Shown here piece after piece: positions 1 through 9,751 of a DNA stretch of 59,962 bases. Position 1 is the stretch's first letter, and each line of letters begins with the position of its first letter. The notes beneath the pieces were generated by a model. That model had not been told where the DNA came from. It searched no databases and was given only the letters and a program-made list of their open reading frames with translations. The position numbers and the translations under genes were made by a program. The stretch is from Planctomycetaceae bacterium (GTDB lineage: Bacteria; Planctomycetota; Planctomycetia; Planctomycetales; Planctomycetaceae): positions 1-59,962 of the forward strand of contig JALQUR010000379.1 in assembly GCA_023260695.1 (NCBI GenBank), written 5' to 3'.

Positions 1-1
1 C

Positions 2-958
2 GCACAGACTCAGTTTCACTCCGGTCGGCACATGCTGGACGGTGAGTTTCCGACGTTGGGAGCATGGGTGCATTATGGACTGGGGTCATTAAACGACAAC
101 CTGCCCCAGTTCATCTCAATTGGAAACCGGGAATACTGGAATGCGAAAGACGGGCATTATCTGGGGCCGGAACACGACGCAATTCCGCTCCGGATCGATC
201 CGCGAAACCCCCTTGATTTTGCGAGTCCCGCTGCGGATCTGAGCGGAGATTATCAGCGGATCGGGTTTGACCTCGTCGGGCAGCTGAATCAACTGCGATC
301 CGTCGATTACCCTGATGATCCTGCTCTTGCAGCAAGGATTCGGGCTTATGAGCTCGCTTACAGAATGCAGCTGTCGGTGCCGGAAGCGATCAGTTTCGAT
401 GACGAGACGGCTTCCACTCAGCAGCTCTACGGTATCGACCAGCCTGCGACTCGCGATTTTGGGATGCAGATGCTGGCTGCCAGAAGACTTGTTGAACGTG
501 GTGTGCGATTCATCCAGGTGCAGCATGGCGCCGGGGGGGCCGGAGCATGGGATGCTCACAGCAGTCTGCGAGCCAATCATGAGCGAAATTTTCGTGCCGT
601 CGATCAACCGATCGCGGGGCTGCTGAAGGATCTGCGGCAGCGGGGACTTCTTGATTCCACGCTGGTTCTGTTCGCGACGGAATTCGGCAGGACCCCGGGA
701 ACCCAGGGTTCCGATGGGCGAGACCACCACATTTACGGTTTTTCTGTGTGGATGGCGGGAGGCGGCATCCGAGGTGGGATGGTTCACGGCGCCACTGATG
801 AGATTGGCTTTCATGCAGTGGAAGATCGGCACTATGTCACGGACATTCATGCCACGCTACTGCACCAGCTGGGCCTGTCGAGTCGTCGACTGGAATTGCC
901 GGATCGGAAGCGTCTGGATATCGACCATGGCCAGCCGATCCATCAGATCATCAGTTGA
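2..958 (+). CDS. DUF1501 family protein, C-terminal part (5' truncated by window edge)
   Basis: The reading frame is open from base 2, so the ATG at 32 is probably internal and the real start lies upstream of the window. The visible 319 residues carry DUF1501 features: the [23 protein letters not shown] stretch, a central '[10 protein letters not shown]' strand, and a late '[22 protein letters not shown]' block typical of this alkaline-phosphatase-fold family. DUF1501 proteins are abundant in Planctomycetes, usually Tat-exported and encoded next to a PSD1/DUF1553 cytochrome-like protein, which would sit upstream here. The substrate is unknown. No terminator is evident after the stop, and the next gene runs convergently toward it. 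Confidence 0.9.
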   Translation, partial: AQTQFHSGRHMLDGEFPTLGAWVHYGLGSLNDNLPQFISIGNREYWNAKDGHYLGPEHDAIPLRIDPRNPLDFASPAADLSGDYQRIGFDLVGQLNQLRSVDYPDDPALAARIRAYELAYRMQLSVPEAISFDDETASTQQLYGIDQPATRDFGMQMLAARRLVERGVRFIQVQHGAGGAGAWDAHSSLRANHERNFRAVDQPIAGLLKDLRQRGLLDSTLVLFATEFGRTPGTQGSDGRDHHIYGFSVWMAGGGIRGGMVHGATDEIGFHAVEDRHYVTDIHATLLHQLGLSSRRLELPDRKRLDIDHGQPIHQIIS

Positions 959-1046
959 ACAGCTGCGACTGTTGCGGCCCCGCTGTGTTTTCGCAGGTCA
1001 CTGACTGGCAGCGGTGGCGGCAGCCCAGTCATCTCAGCCAGCTCAC

Positions 1047-2168
1047 TCAATAAGGTCGAATTGCTTTCCAGCGGAGCCAGTGATCGGCAAGAACGATGGC
1101 TGTCATGGCTTCTGCCATCGGGATGAATCGCGGCAGCAGGCAGGGGTCGTGTCGGCCTTTTGTACTGATCGATGTTTCAGTGCCCGCGCGGGTGACTGTG
1201 GGCTGCGGTCTGGCGAGGCTGCTGGTCGGTTTTACAGCGGCGCGGAGGATAATTGGCATACCGGAACTGATGCCGCCAAGCATCCCTCCGTGGCGGTTGG
1301 TTTCAGTGCGGATTTCTGTTGCACCGTCTGCTGCTCGTTCGGGAACGAAGATGTCATTATTCTCGCTGCCACGCAATTCTGCACAGGCAAAGCCATTTCC
1401 ATATTCAACGCCCATGACAGCGGGAAGGCTGAAGAGCGCTTTCGCGAGATCTGCCTTGAGCTTATCGAACACAGGATCTCCCAGACCAGCCGGAATTTCG
1501 CTGGCCACGATCTGAGCGACGCCGCCGATCGAATCGGTATCCCGACGAACCTGATCGATCAGTTCCACCATTTTTGCTGCCGCGTCGTAATCGGGGCAGC
1601 GTACGAAATTCGGGCTGCCGTCCGGCAACTGCTCCACCTGTTCCAGAGTGACCAGCTCCGGCTGCTCGATCGTCGCTCTCACAGAGCCGATCTGGCACAC
1701 CCACGAAAGCACTCGTCCGCCAAATTCGTGGGCGATCAGCTTTTTGGCGATTGCTCCTGCGGCGACCCGAGCAGTTGTTTCCCGAGCGCTGCTGCGTCCG
1801 CCACCGCGATAGTCCCGGAAGCCGTATCGGGCGTCGAATGTATAGTCTGCATGCCCCGGACGGTATTTGTCCTGAATGTCGGAGTAATCGCGGCTCCGCT
1901 GGTCCTGATTGCGAATCAGAATTGCGATGCTGGTTCCGGTCGTTTTGCCGGAAAAAACCCCGGCAAGGATCTCGGGCGTATCCGTTTCCTGACGCTGGGT
2001 TGTGAGCAGACTCTGGCCAGGTCGCCGGCGTTGCAGATCGGGGATCAGATCATCTTCTGAAAGTGGCAGGCCTGGCGGTACACCATCAATGATGACGACG
2101 TTTCCCGGTCCGTGGCTTTCTCCCGCGGTGGTGATTCTGAAGAGACTTCCGAATGAATTACCCGGCAT
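1047..2168 (-). CDS. aroC: Chorismate synthase
   Basis: Converts 5-enolpyruvylshikimate-3-phosphate to chorismate using reduced FMN, the last shared step of aromatic amino acid synthesis in the cytosol. The 373-residue length is normal for the family. Visible signatures are GESHG (residues 16-20), GGRSSARETTARV (about 123-135) and GRHDPC (338-343), which are the three classic chorismate synthase patterns. The start is at MPGNSFGSLF, where family members begin. It lies 76 bases downstream of pdxJ on the same strand, so the two are probably cotranscribed. The long plus-strand ORF at 1014-2060 is its antisense shadow. Confidence 0.97.
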   Translation of the reverse strand: MPGNSFGSLFRITTAGESHGPGNVVIIDGVPPGLPLSEDDLIPDLQRRRPGQSLLTTQRQETDTPEILAGVFSGKTTGTSIAILIRNQDQRSRDYSDIQDKYRPGHADYTFDARYGFRDYRGGGRSSARETTARVAAGAIAKKLIAHEFGGRVLSWVCQIGSVRATIEQPELVTLEQVEQLPDGSPNFVRCPDYDAAAKMVELIDQVRRDTDSIGGVAQIVASEIPAGLGDPVFDKLKADLAKALFSLPAVMGVEYGNGFACAELRGSENNDIFVPERAADGATEIRTETNRHGGMLGGISSGMPIILRAAVKPTSSLARPQPTVTRAGTETSISTKGRHDPCLLPRFIPMAEAMTAIVLADHWLRWKAIRPY

Positions 2169-2244
2169 GGAATTGCCTGTCTGCGAAGTGATTTAAGTAC
2201 GGTGCTGACGCTGTGTCGTGGGACAGAGAATGGACGTGGATTTG

Positions 2245-2967
2245 TCACAGGCTGATCAGCGCCTTCATTTCCCGTACGGCATTGTCGAGCCCGACGGTAA
2301 CGGCGCGGGAGATGATGGAATGGCCGATATTCAGCTCGTGTGCTCCGGGGAGGGCTGCTACGGGCTGGACATTTCGGTAATCGAGCCCGTGCCCGAGATT
2401 GAGGATGAGTCCAAGCGAAGCGGTCAGTTCTGCGGCAGTCTGCAGTCTGTGCAGCTGGTTCTGGCGCTCAGTTCCCGGGGCAGCATCGGCATACGCTCCC
2501 GTGTGGAGTTCCACTGCCTGTACGCCGAGCTCCTGACAGCGTCGGATCTGAGCTTCGTCCGGATCAATGAACAGACTCACAATGATGCCAGCGTCGAGCA
2601 GAGCGGAGCAGCATTCGGCAACACGCTGGTGATGCGTAATGACGTCGAGTCCCCCTTCAGTAGTAATCTCTTCCCGGCGTTCCGGTACCAGAGTGACCTG
2701 ATCGGGAACCACCTGCAGGGCGAAATTGCAGATTTCCGGGCTGACCGACATTTCCAGATTCAGTCGTGTGGAGACCATCTGGCGCAGGACCCTGACATCC
2801 CGATCCTGAATATGCCGACGATCCTCCCGCAGGTGAACCGTGATACCGTCGGCCCCAGCACTTTCTGCAATTACAGCAGCATGCACCGGATCCGGTTCAC
2901 GGCCGCGCCGAGCCTGCCGCAAGGTGGCAACGTGGTCGATGTTTACTCCAAGCAACGGCATGTTCAT
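2245..2967 (-). CDS. pdxJ: Pyridoxine 5'-phosphate synthase
   Basis: Condenses 1-deoxyxylulose-5-phosphate with 3-amino-2-oxopropyl phosphate to make pyridoxine 5'-phosphate in the DXP-dependent vitamin B6 pathway. The protein starts [22 protein letters not shown], which matches the PdxJ N-terminus, and carries the [16 protein letters not shown] and [13 protein letters not shown] blocks. The ORF track extends 14 residues upstream to 3009, but that extension has no family match, so I place the start at 2967 (2961 is also possible), giving 240 residues against about 240 in homologues. It is upstream of aroC on the same strand. No pdxA is visible here. Confidence 0.96.
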   Translation of the reverse strand: MNMPLLGVNIDHVATLRQARRGREPDPVHAAVIAESAGADGITVHLREDRRHIQDRDVRVLRQMVSTRLNLEMSVSPEICNFALQVVPDQVTLVPERREEITTEGGLDVITHHQRVAECCSALLDAGIIVSLFIDPDEAQIRRCQELGVQAVELHTGAYADAAPGTERQNQLHRLQTAAELTASLGLILNLGHGLDYRNVQPVAALPGAHELNIGHSIISRAVTVGLDNAVREMKALISL

Positions 2968-3733
2968 TGTTCCGGTAATTGTGCAGGACAGCAGAATTCT
3001 GAGACGCATTCAGACACGGCAGACACCCATTGCCTGTATCTTCGGCTATCGCTGGCAGCGATGCGAGTTTGCGGGAATGCAGCATGGCTGTTTCGAGAAA
3101 AATTCCTGAATCTTTGCTGACGTGTCTGCATTGCTTGTTCGGGGAGTTGCAGATCCTGGAGGAAATCGGCAAACTTTGCAGCGAAGGTTTCCGTCCTGTT
3201 TTGTTGAGGGCGGAAGCCGTGGTTTTTCCTGCCATCAGAACAAACTCCCACCCCCACCCCGGCACCTGCCTGTATCACGGCTCGAATCCTTCCCCGGTCT
3301 GTAGAGAACTCCAGTCAAATCAACATTGCTCCATGAGCGTGACCTGGGTTTTCCTGTCAGGATTCACAACAGCGACAGTTGTTCAGTGGCAGTTGTGCAG
3401 CGGCGACGGGCAGAGTTTCGTGGCTGTGGCAGATTTCTGGGACAGCTCCCAGAGGATTTTTTTTCGAGAATCATTCAGGAAATCCTCTCCGGCGGCAACG
3501 TCCATTGCTGATGGCAGCGAAGCACCAGCCGACTCTGCTGCGCCAGGCCCTGTCTGGCCTTCAGTCTGGGTTTGATGCCGCTGGTTATCTGTGTGAGCGT
3601 TCGGCAAGGTGACTGGCATACGCCGTCTGGCGGTCAGTGCCCTGTCGCTTCAACGACCCTGCGGTCAGCAACTGCAGGGTCAGGGAAAACATGTCTTTTC
3701 TGGTCAAGTTGTTCAGCTTCTGAGAATGAAAAA
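2968..3733. other. Gene-poor stretch between pdxJ and the ABC cluster
   Basis: About 766 bases with no ORF that I recognise on either strand. The track lists several overlapping ORFs (for example 3030-3575 plus and 2964-3278 minus), but their composition looks like noise and none shows a family motif. The stretch holds a C-rich run (CCACCCCCACCCCGG near 3247) and a convincing plus-strand terminator hairpin at 3434-3464. Because the genes to the left are all on the minus strand, that terminator has no obvious gene in front of it. A small plus-strand RNA or peptide upstream of 3434 is possible. Confidence 0.5.
3434..3464 (+). terminator. Rho-independent terminator-like hairpin without an upstream gene
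   Basis: The sequence reads TCTGGGA-CAGC-TCCCAGA, a perfect 7-bp stem with a 4-base loop, extendable by two G-T pairs, followed by GGA and then eight T residues. This is a strong intrinsic terminator for plus-strand transcription. On the minus strand there is no T tract, so it does not fit a minus-strand gene. Confidence 0.6.
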
Positions 3734-4480
3734 ATGAGCAGTGTGCAAACAGATTCTGCGGAGGTGATGATCGAGTCTCGCGGGCTCAGCAAGTTCTACG
3801 GCGAATTTGCTGCAACGCAGGACGTCAGCTTTCAGGTACCTCGCGGTCAGGTCTGTGCTTTTCTGGGTCCGAACGGAGCTGGAAAGAGCACGACAATGAA
3901 AATGCTGACCGGATATCTTGCTCCGAGTCGTGGTCAGGCATTCATTGCAGGGTTCAACGTGGCAGAGGATCGGCTGTCGGCGAGCGAGAACCTGGGCTAT
4001 CTGCCTGAGAACGGTCCACTGTACGTAGAGATGACTCCGGAGAGTCTGCTGAAATACATGGGCGAGGTCCGCGGACTGAGTGGGGCGCGACTGGCTGAAC
4101 GAATGGACTGGGTTTCCGAAAAGTGTTCGCTGGGTGAGGTCTGGCGGAAGCCGATTTCCAAGCTGTCCCGCGGATTCCGTCAGCGGGTTGGTATGGCCCA
4201 CGCACTGCTGCACGACCCCGAGGTACTGATTCTTGATGAGCCGACCAGCGGTCTTGATCCGAATCAGGTTCAGGGGGTTCGAGACCTGATTCTGGAACTG
4301 GCGAAAAGCAAGACCATCCTGTTGTCAACGCACATTCTGCAGGAGGTTCGAGCGGTCTGCAGTCGCGTGGTCCTGATCAACAGTGGTAAGGTCGTGTTCG
4401 ACGGCAATACGGCAGATCTCGGCAGTTCTGAAGTAGAGATGGAAGCGAGCTTTCGCGACAAGACTCTGGCTGCAGTATAA
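3734..4480 (+). CDS. ABC transporter ATP-binding protein, GldA-like
   Basis: ATPase that would power the membrane protein encoded directly downstream. Walker A GPNGAGKST is at residues 45-53, the ABC signature LSRGFRQRV at 144-152, Walker B LILDEP at 165-170 and the H-loop STH at 198-200. I start it at the ATG at 3734 (MSSVQTDSAEV), giving 248 residues. The track's start at 3572 adds 54 residues without ABC homology. The arrangement ATPase, GldF/GldG-like permease, DUF4340 protein matches the gliding-type (GldA/GldF/GldG) ABC clusters known from many non-gliding bacteria. The substrate is unknown. Confidence 0.93.
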   Translation: MSSVQTDSAEVMIESRGLSKFYGEFAATQDVSFQVPRGQVCAFLGPNGAGKSTTMKMLTGYLAPSRGQAFIAGFNVAEDRLSASENLGYLPENGPLYVEMTPESLLKYMGEVRGLSGARLAERMDWVSEKCSLGEVWRKPISKLSRGFRQRVGMAHALLHDPEVLILDEPTSGLDPNQVQGVRDLILELAKSKTILLSTHILQEVRAVCSRVVLINSGKVVFDGNTADLGSSEVEMEASFRDKTLAAV

Positions 4481-4607
4481 GGCACTGAACGTCAGTGAGT
4501 CGGTCGCGACCGCTGAGGTTTCGACCGTGGGCAAATGAACCTCCGCTCGCCAGCTGCGAGTAACTCAAGTAAATGCAATCGAGCATCGTGCAATCGAGGT
4601 AGTAAGA

Positions 4608-7349
4608 ATGATTCGCAAACATGTGGTCAGTGCAGTGGCAAGACGGAATTTCCGCAGCTATTTCTCTGGCATTCTGGGGTACCTGTTTATTCTGGTGTTC
4701 TGTGTTGCTGCTGCGGCGATGACGTTTTCGACGGCGTTTTTTGCTGCCAATCAGGCCAACCTTGATCAGCTCACTCAGGCGTTTCCCTGGCTGCTGCTAT
4801 TTGTGATTCCGGCAATCACGATGACTGCCTGGGCTGACGAACGAAAACTGGGGACGGACGAGCTGCTGTTCACCATGCCAGCGACTGAAGCGGAAGTGCT
4901 GGCGGGCAAGTATCTTGCTGTGGTCGGAGTGTACGGGGTTGCCCTGCTCTTTTCGCTGGTGAATGTCGTTGTGCTGTTTCTGCTGGGAAGCCCGGATATC
5001 GGAGCTGTATTTGCGTCATACGTTGGTTATTTCCTTGCCGGGGCGGCGTTATTGTCTGCAGGCATGCTTGCTTCAGCGTTCAGCAGCAGCGCGACTGTGG
5101 GTTTTGTCATGGGAGTTGTCCTCTGCTGCGTTCCGGTGATGCTGTACTATGCCACGGACCTGATTGAGTGGGTGCTGGGGTTGTTTGGCGGCACTTCAGA
5201 ACTCTACAGCCTGAGAAATGCCCTTGCGTCACTCAGTCTGCAGCAGCAGTTACTGGATTTCAGTGTGGGTATTCTGCCGCTGAATGGAGTGATCTGGTTC
5301 GTAAGTTTCACTGCAGTGATGCTGTACCTGAATCTGGTTGTGATTTCTCGACGCCGCTGGTCTGAAGGCCGCGAAAAGTCAATGGGCCTGCAGTTTGCCG
5401 TTCGAGCATTGTCGGTCGCGATTACCAGTGGTTCGCTGCTGTACATTCTGTCCTTCATGCCGACGCGGGCAGACCTGTCCGCAGAGAACCTGTACACCCT
5501 TTCGGCGGCGACGCGCAGTACATTGGGGCAGTTGCAGTCCGGTCAGGCCATTACCGTGCAGGCGTTCATCAGTCCGGAAGTTCCTGCGGACTATGTTGAA
5601 ACGCGTCGTCAGCTGCTTGGACTGCTCCGTGAGTTTGAACGGTCCAGTGGTGGTTTCGTTGTCGTGCGTGAAGTGGCCGTTGAGCCATTCAGTCAGGAAG
5701 CGGAGCAGGCACGTGCTCTGGGAATCGAACCTGTCCGACTGCAGTACGAACGAGACGGAAAACGCGAGGAGGCTGAAGTGTTTCTGGGGGCGTTTCTGCA
5801 AAGTCCCTCAGATGAACTCGTGATCCCCTTCTTTGGCAAGGGGCTTCCGATTGAATACGAACTGACCCGTTCATTGCGGACCGTCTCATCAGCAGAGCGT
5901 CTGCGTGTGGGAGTGCTGCAGACAGATGCTCAGGTGATGACGGACGGCGCCGGTGGCGGGCGCTGGGAGATCATCCGTGAGCTGGAAAAGCAGTACAAAG
6001 TGATTTCGGTCAATCCCGCACAGCCGATTCTGAAACCTGTTGCGGGTGCTGCAGATGAAGGCGAAGGGCGTCCGGAGACCACTGTTGATTTTGACGTTCT
6101 GCTGGCCATCATGCCGTCCTCGCTGACACAGATGCAGATGGAGAACTTCCTCGACTACGTTCGAACGGGTCGTCCCACGCTGGTATTCGACGACCCTTGT
6201 CCGTTTGTATTTCAGACTCAGGCTGGATTGGCGATGGCGCCCCGAATGCCGAAGCCGGGCGGTGGCGGCGGAATGTTTGGCGGACAGCAGCAACCGGAAC
6301 CGAAGGCCGATAATGGCCAGCTGACCGGCCTGCTCACCGCACTCAACGTTCGCTGGGACAATGGCGCGGTGGTCTATGATCGCAGTAATCCACACAGTCA
6401 GTTTCAGACACTGCCGCCGGAGTACGTGTTTGTCTCACGCAGCGGCAAAGGAGCATCTCCGTTTGGTTCTGAGAGTGTTGTTTCATCCGGTCTGCAGGAT
6501 ATGGTGATGCTGTATCCAGGAACGCTGATTGATCGAGCTGGTCGCAGCGAGCAGGAGTTTGTTCCGCTGCTGGAAACATCAGAAGAGTCGGGTGTGCTTG
6601 ACTGGGATGACTACACTTCTGCGTCATTCAGTCCGTTTTCGATGTCTCCATCGCGTCAGATCAATCCCAATCCGCGGCGGACGGATGATTCCAGCCGCCA
6701 CGTACTGGCTGCACACATCCGCAACGACTCGGAACAGAATCCGCTCAATGTGATTTTCTGTGCTGATATCGACCTGATCACCGACTGGTTCTTCATGGAA
6801 CGAAATCGCGGGATGCTCGACATTCAGTTCGACAACGTGACATTTGTGCTGAATGCAGTGGATCAGCTGGCTGGTGATGATACGTTCATTCCATTGCGAT
6901 CGCGCCGCGAATCTCTCCGGACGCTGCGGTTTGTTGAGACGCGCACAAGTTCCTTGCGGATGAATCTCAGCAAGGAAGAGGAAGATGCTCAGAAGACAAT
7001 GGATGAAAAACTGCAGCAGGCAGAAAAGAAACTGCGTGATGCAATGGAGGAAATCGAGAGCGATACCAGTCTCGACAGCCGCAGTCGCGATGTTCAGCTG
7101 GCTCAGCTGGAAGAGAAGCTCAATCGACAGCTTGAGGTTCAGCGACGGGAACTTGAACGTGACGTGAATGGTCGGATCCGTCGTGCCGGGCTGGAAATGA
7201 AGCGGGAAGTTCGGCGAGTGGAAAACACTGTTCGCATTGTTGCCTGTGTTGCTCCGGCCATCCTTCCGATCTGTTTTGGGATGCTGTTTCTGGGAATGAG
7301 GAATCTGGCTGAGAGTCAGTCCATCAGTCCTGGTCGTCGCAGGAAGTGA
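4608..7349 (+). CDS. Fused GldF-like permease and GldG-like (Gldg ABC) protein
   Basis: A 913-residue membrane protein joining two proteins that are separate in Bacteroidetes. Residues 1 to about 250 form an ABC-2 type permease with about six membrane segments. A further segment near 270-290 precedes a large soluble GldG-type domain (about 295-750) containing TLSAATRSTLGQL and the 'FDVLLAIMPSSLTQMQMENFLDYV' region. Then comes a charged coiled coil (about 787-880) and a final membrane segment (IVACVAPAILPICFGMLFLGM) near the C-terminus. A GAGG-type ribosome site lies 8 bases before the ATG. It follows the ATPase by 127 bases and is followed by the DUF4340 gene, so all three are probably one operon and one complex. 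Confidence 0.9.
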   Translation: MIRKHVVSAVARRNFRSYFSGILGYLFILVFCVAAAAMTFSTAFFAANQANLDQLTQAFPWLLLFVIPAITMTAWADERKLGTDELLFTMPATEAEVLAGKYLAVVGVYGVALLFSLVNVVVLFLLGSPDIGAVFASYVGYFLAGAALLSAGMLASAFSSSATVGFVMGVVLCCVPVMLYYATDLIEWVLGLFGGTSELYSLRNALASLSLQQQLLDFSVGILPLNGVIWFVSFTAVMLYLNLVVISRRRWSEGREKSMGLQFAVRALSVAITSGSLLYILSFMPTRADLSAENLYTLSAATRSTLGQLQSGQAITVQAFISPEVPADYVETRRQLLGLLREFERSSGGFVVVREVAVEPFSQEAEQARALGIEPVRLQYERDGKREEAEVFLGAFLQSPSDELVIPFFGKGLPIEYELTRSLRTVSSAERLRVGVLQTDAQVMTDGAGGGRWEIIRELEKQYKVISVNPAQPILKPVAGAADEGEGRPETTVDFDVLLAIMPSSLTQMQMENFLDYVRTGRPTLVFDDPCPFVFQTQAGLAMAPRMPKPGGGGGMFGGQQQPEPKADNGQLTGLLTALNVRWDNGAVVYDRSNPHSQFQTLPPEYVFVSRSGKGASPFGSESVVSSGLQDMVMLYPGTLIDRAGRSEQEFVPLLETSEESGVLDWDDYTSASFSPFSMSPSRQINPNPRRTDDSSRHVLAAHIRNDSEQNPLNVIFCADIDLITDWFFMERNRGMLDIQFDNVTFVLNAVDQLAGDDTFIPLRSRRESLRTLRFVETRTSSLRMNLSKEEEDAQKTMDEKLQQAEKKLRDAMEEIESDTSLDSRSRDVQLAQLEEKLNRQLEVQRRELERDVNGRIRRAGLEMKREVRRVENTVRIVACVAPAILPICFGMLFLGMRNLAESQSISPGRRRK

Positions 7350-7420
7350 AGACCGATTTCGGTCTGCATTCTTCTCCTTTTGAGATTTTTCCAGCTGTCT
7401 TTTGTTCAGCAGGTTGCACC

Positions 7421-9301
7421 ATGAATTCATCAAAACGAACACTCATCTTTTTTGCCGTCGCCGCAGGCTCTGTGCTGCTCGCAATGATCGTGAACACCGT
7501 CAATCGTCCTGCGGTTGTGGAAGGGTTTTCAGAGGTCGGTGAGGAGTTCTTCCCGGAGCTCCGAGATGGCAAAGCCACAGAACTGATCGTGAGCAGGTTT
7601 GATCAGGAGATTGAGGCGCTACAGACATTCTCCGTGAAGCAGACTGACGATGGGTTATGGGTCATTCCTTCTCATCATGATTATCCCGCCGAGGCAGAGG
7701 ATCGACTGGCCCGGACAGCTGCGTCGATGCTGGGCATTCGCAAGCTGGGGCTGATCAGTCGCAGCAAGGATGATCACGAACGCTACGGAGTTGCTGGACC
7801 TGATGCCCAGGTAAGTCTGACAGCTTCTGATGAGGGTGATGAGGATGCTGGCGACCCGCGGGGCACACGTCTGACTCTGAAGGACAGCAGTGACAATGCT
7901 CTGGTAGACCTGATTGTCGGCCGATCGCCGGAAGCAAATCCAGGCCAGTACTATGTGCGCGAGCCAGAGAAGAATGCAGTCTACATCGCCGAGATGAGCA
8001 TTGACCTGTCAACGAAATTCAGCGACTGGATTGAGCCGGACCTGCTGAAAGTCAATCAGCCGGATGTCAAACAACTCCGCGTCAATCGTTATTCCGTGGA
8101 TGAGCAGCGAGGCGAAATTGTCCAGGGTGATGTGCTCGATTTTCTGAAGGACGAAAGCAGTAAATGGACTCTGGCGGGAATTGACGAGGAGTCCGAACAG
8201 ACAAAAGCGGCGGCTGTGACCGATCTGGTCCGGAATCTTGATGAGCTGAAGATTGTCGGCGTGCGTCCCAAGCCAGAGGGGCTGAATCCTGACCTGACGG
8301 TGTCGCAGGAAGTTGCTCAGAATCCTCTGCTGCGACAGGTGCTGCAGGCGGATATGGCTCGGCAGGGATTCTTCATTGCACGTGGACCGAACAATGCTGT
8401 GCAGCTGGTTTCCAACGAAGGTGAGCTGGTTGCTGGTACGTCCAATGGTGTGCAGTACACGTTGTACTTTGGTGAGATCGCTCGCGGATCGGCGCAGGAT
8501 ATCGAAGTCGGTTCCCTTGCGGACGCAGGTGCCGACGAAGTGACGGAAGCTGACGCAGAAGAGGCAGAATCTTCTGAGGCAGCGACTGATGAAGAAGCGG
8601 GGCCGCGGCGGTACCTGCTCGTGAAGGTCGCTTTTGATGAAACTCTGCTCGGAGAGCGTCCCGAGGAACCTGTTGCTCCAGTGAAGCCTGAAATCCTGAA
8701 CGATGCTCCGGCGGACGGCCCTGCTCCAGACGGTGATAAGGCAGGTGCTGACGATCAGCCGGCTGACGAGAATGGCTGCGACGAAGAGACGGCTGCGGCC
8801 GTTCCAGCCGACGAAGGATCAACTGATACAACGGCTGATGAAGGGCAAAAGCCAGCGGAGGAAGCCGCAGAGGAAGCAGTGAAAGACCCTGCGGATGAAC
8901 CTGCAGCCGATGATGCTGATCCTGCAAAGACTGATGATCCTGTGCCGGCGGACGCTGACGAGGAAAAGCCGGCAGTGGATCCTGTGGTCGAAGCGCAGCA
9001 GGCGTATGATGCCGCTCTGTCTGAGTTTGAGGGAGCAAAGATCGCGTATGAAAATGCAGTTCGACAGTGGGATGAGCGTTCAGCTGAGGGCAGGAAGCGA
9101 GTCGAAGAACTTTCAACCCGGTTTTCCGGCTGGTACTACGTGATTTCTGCAGAGAGCTTTGAGAAGTTTCGACTGTCGCGAGAAGATGCTGTGGAGCCGA
9201 AGGCAGCTGGGGCTGCTGATGCAGCCCCAGCCGTCCCCGGTGGCCTCTCGATTCCCGGGCTGGGCGATACGCCACTTGGTCTTCCGCCGGGCGGTAACTG
9301 A
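7421..9301 (+). CDS. DUF4340 domain-containing protein with acidic linker
   Basis: The third gene of the Gld-like ABC cluster. The N-terminus (MNSSKRTLIFFAVAAGSVLLAMIV) is a single membrane anchor, followed by an extracytoplasmic DUF4340 region (about 40-380). Residues about 390-530 are an unusual Ala/Asp/Glu/Pro-rich stretch, then a short helical part and a final 'FSGWYYVISAESFEKFRLSREDAV' block, which looks like the end of the DUF4340 repeat. I take the ATG at 7421, giving 626 residues. The track's 25-residue upstream extension overlaps the permease stop and has no signal-like features. DUF4340 proteins accompany GldG-type transporters, but their biochemical role is not established. The gene ends just before a strong terminator. 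Confidence 0.88.
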   Translation: MNSSKRTLIFFAVAAGSVLLAMIVNTVNRPAVVEGFSEVGEEFFPELRDGKATELIVSRFDQEIEALQTFSVKQTDDGLWVIPSHHDYPAEAEDRLARTAASMLGIRKLGLISRSKDDHERYGVAGPDAQVSLTASDEGDEDAGDPRGTRLTLKDSSDNALVDLIVGRSPEANPGQYYVREPEKNAVYIAEMSIDLSTKFSDWIEPDLLKVNQPDVKQLRVNRYSVDEQRGEIVQGDVLDFLKDESSKWTLAGIDEESEQTKAAAVTDLVRNLDELKIVGVRPKPEGLNPDLTVSQEVAQNPLLRQVLQADMARQGFFIARGPNNAVQLVSNEGELVAGTSNGVQYTLYFGEIARGSAQDIEVGSLADAGADEVTEADAEEAESSEAATDEEAGPRRYLLVKVAFDETLLGERPEEPVAPVKPEILNDAPADGPAPDGDKAGADDQPADENGCDEETAAAVPADEGSTDTTADEGQKPAEEAAEEAVKDPADEPAADDADPAKTDDPVPADADEEKPAVDPVVEAQQAYDAALSEFEGAKIAYENAVRQWDERSAEGRKRVEELSTRFSGWYYVISAESFEKFRLSREDAVEPKAAGAADAAPAVPGGLSIPGLGDTPLGLPPGGN

Positions 9302-9751
9302 ATTGAGCACCGGAATGGTGCTGCAGAGTCATCAGAATTGAGGGGCAGTCCTGGACAGCGACTGTCCCTTTTTTTTGCGGCATCTTCTGTCAACGGATCT
9401 TTGGAGGAATCGCTGCATTGCACACGTTTGATTTCATTGCAGAGCAGCGTTTGGAATGAAACTCTACGTTGAATTCGGCGTTGACCGCTGGCGGTTGGGC
9501 CCTCGTCCGGTAGCTGCTGCGGATGCTGTCAATCTGTGTGGGGATTGCTCGGATCTCGGCGAATCAGGCCACTGGTTGACCTCTCAAGTGCGCCTGCAGG
9601 AAGACCAGCCAGGTATCGCCTGAGACTGATTGAGTCACATCCTCGGCGCTGCTGTGGATGCCATCTGGCGAGCGGGAACGAGTTCAATCCGACGTTGCGC
9701 AAAATGTTGCAGCGGGCCGGCACGAACACAGTGGCCTGGAGTGGCTGGAGC
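9302..9751. other. Intergenic stretch between convergent genes
   Basis: 450 bases between the DUF4340 gene (plus) and hrpB (minus). It contains the terminator at 9342-9376. A 55-codon plus-strand ORF at 9456-9623 (MKLYVEFGVDRWRLG...) is present but has no motif and a weak ribosome site, so I do not call it a gene. I see nothing else. Confidence 0.5.
9342..9376 (+). terminator. Intrinsic terminator of the Gld-like ABC operon
   Basis: GGACAG-CGA-CTGTCC forms a perfect 6-bp stem, nested in a longer GGGGCAGTC/GACTGTCCC pairing with one G-T pair, followed directly by eight T residues. It lies 41 bases after the DUF4340 stop codon on the same strand. Confidence 0.85.

Noticed and set aside
1014-2060. 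348-codon plus-strand ORF
   Set aside because: Antisense to aroC, which is certain from its motifs; composition is rich in Ser/Arg/Cys.
3030-3575. 181-codon plus-strand ORF near pdxJ
   Set aside because: It reads through a strong terminator hairpin and has no recognisable domain.
8373-9383. 336-codon minus-strand ORF
   Set aside because: Antisense of the DUF4340 gene; highly biased Gln/His/Arg composition and no motif.
9456-9623. 55-codon plus-strand ORF
   Set aside because: Weak ribosome site, no motif, lying in a convergent gap.
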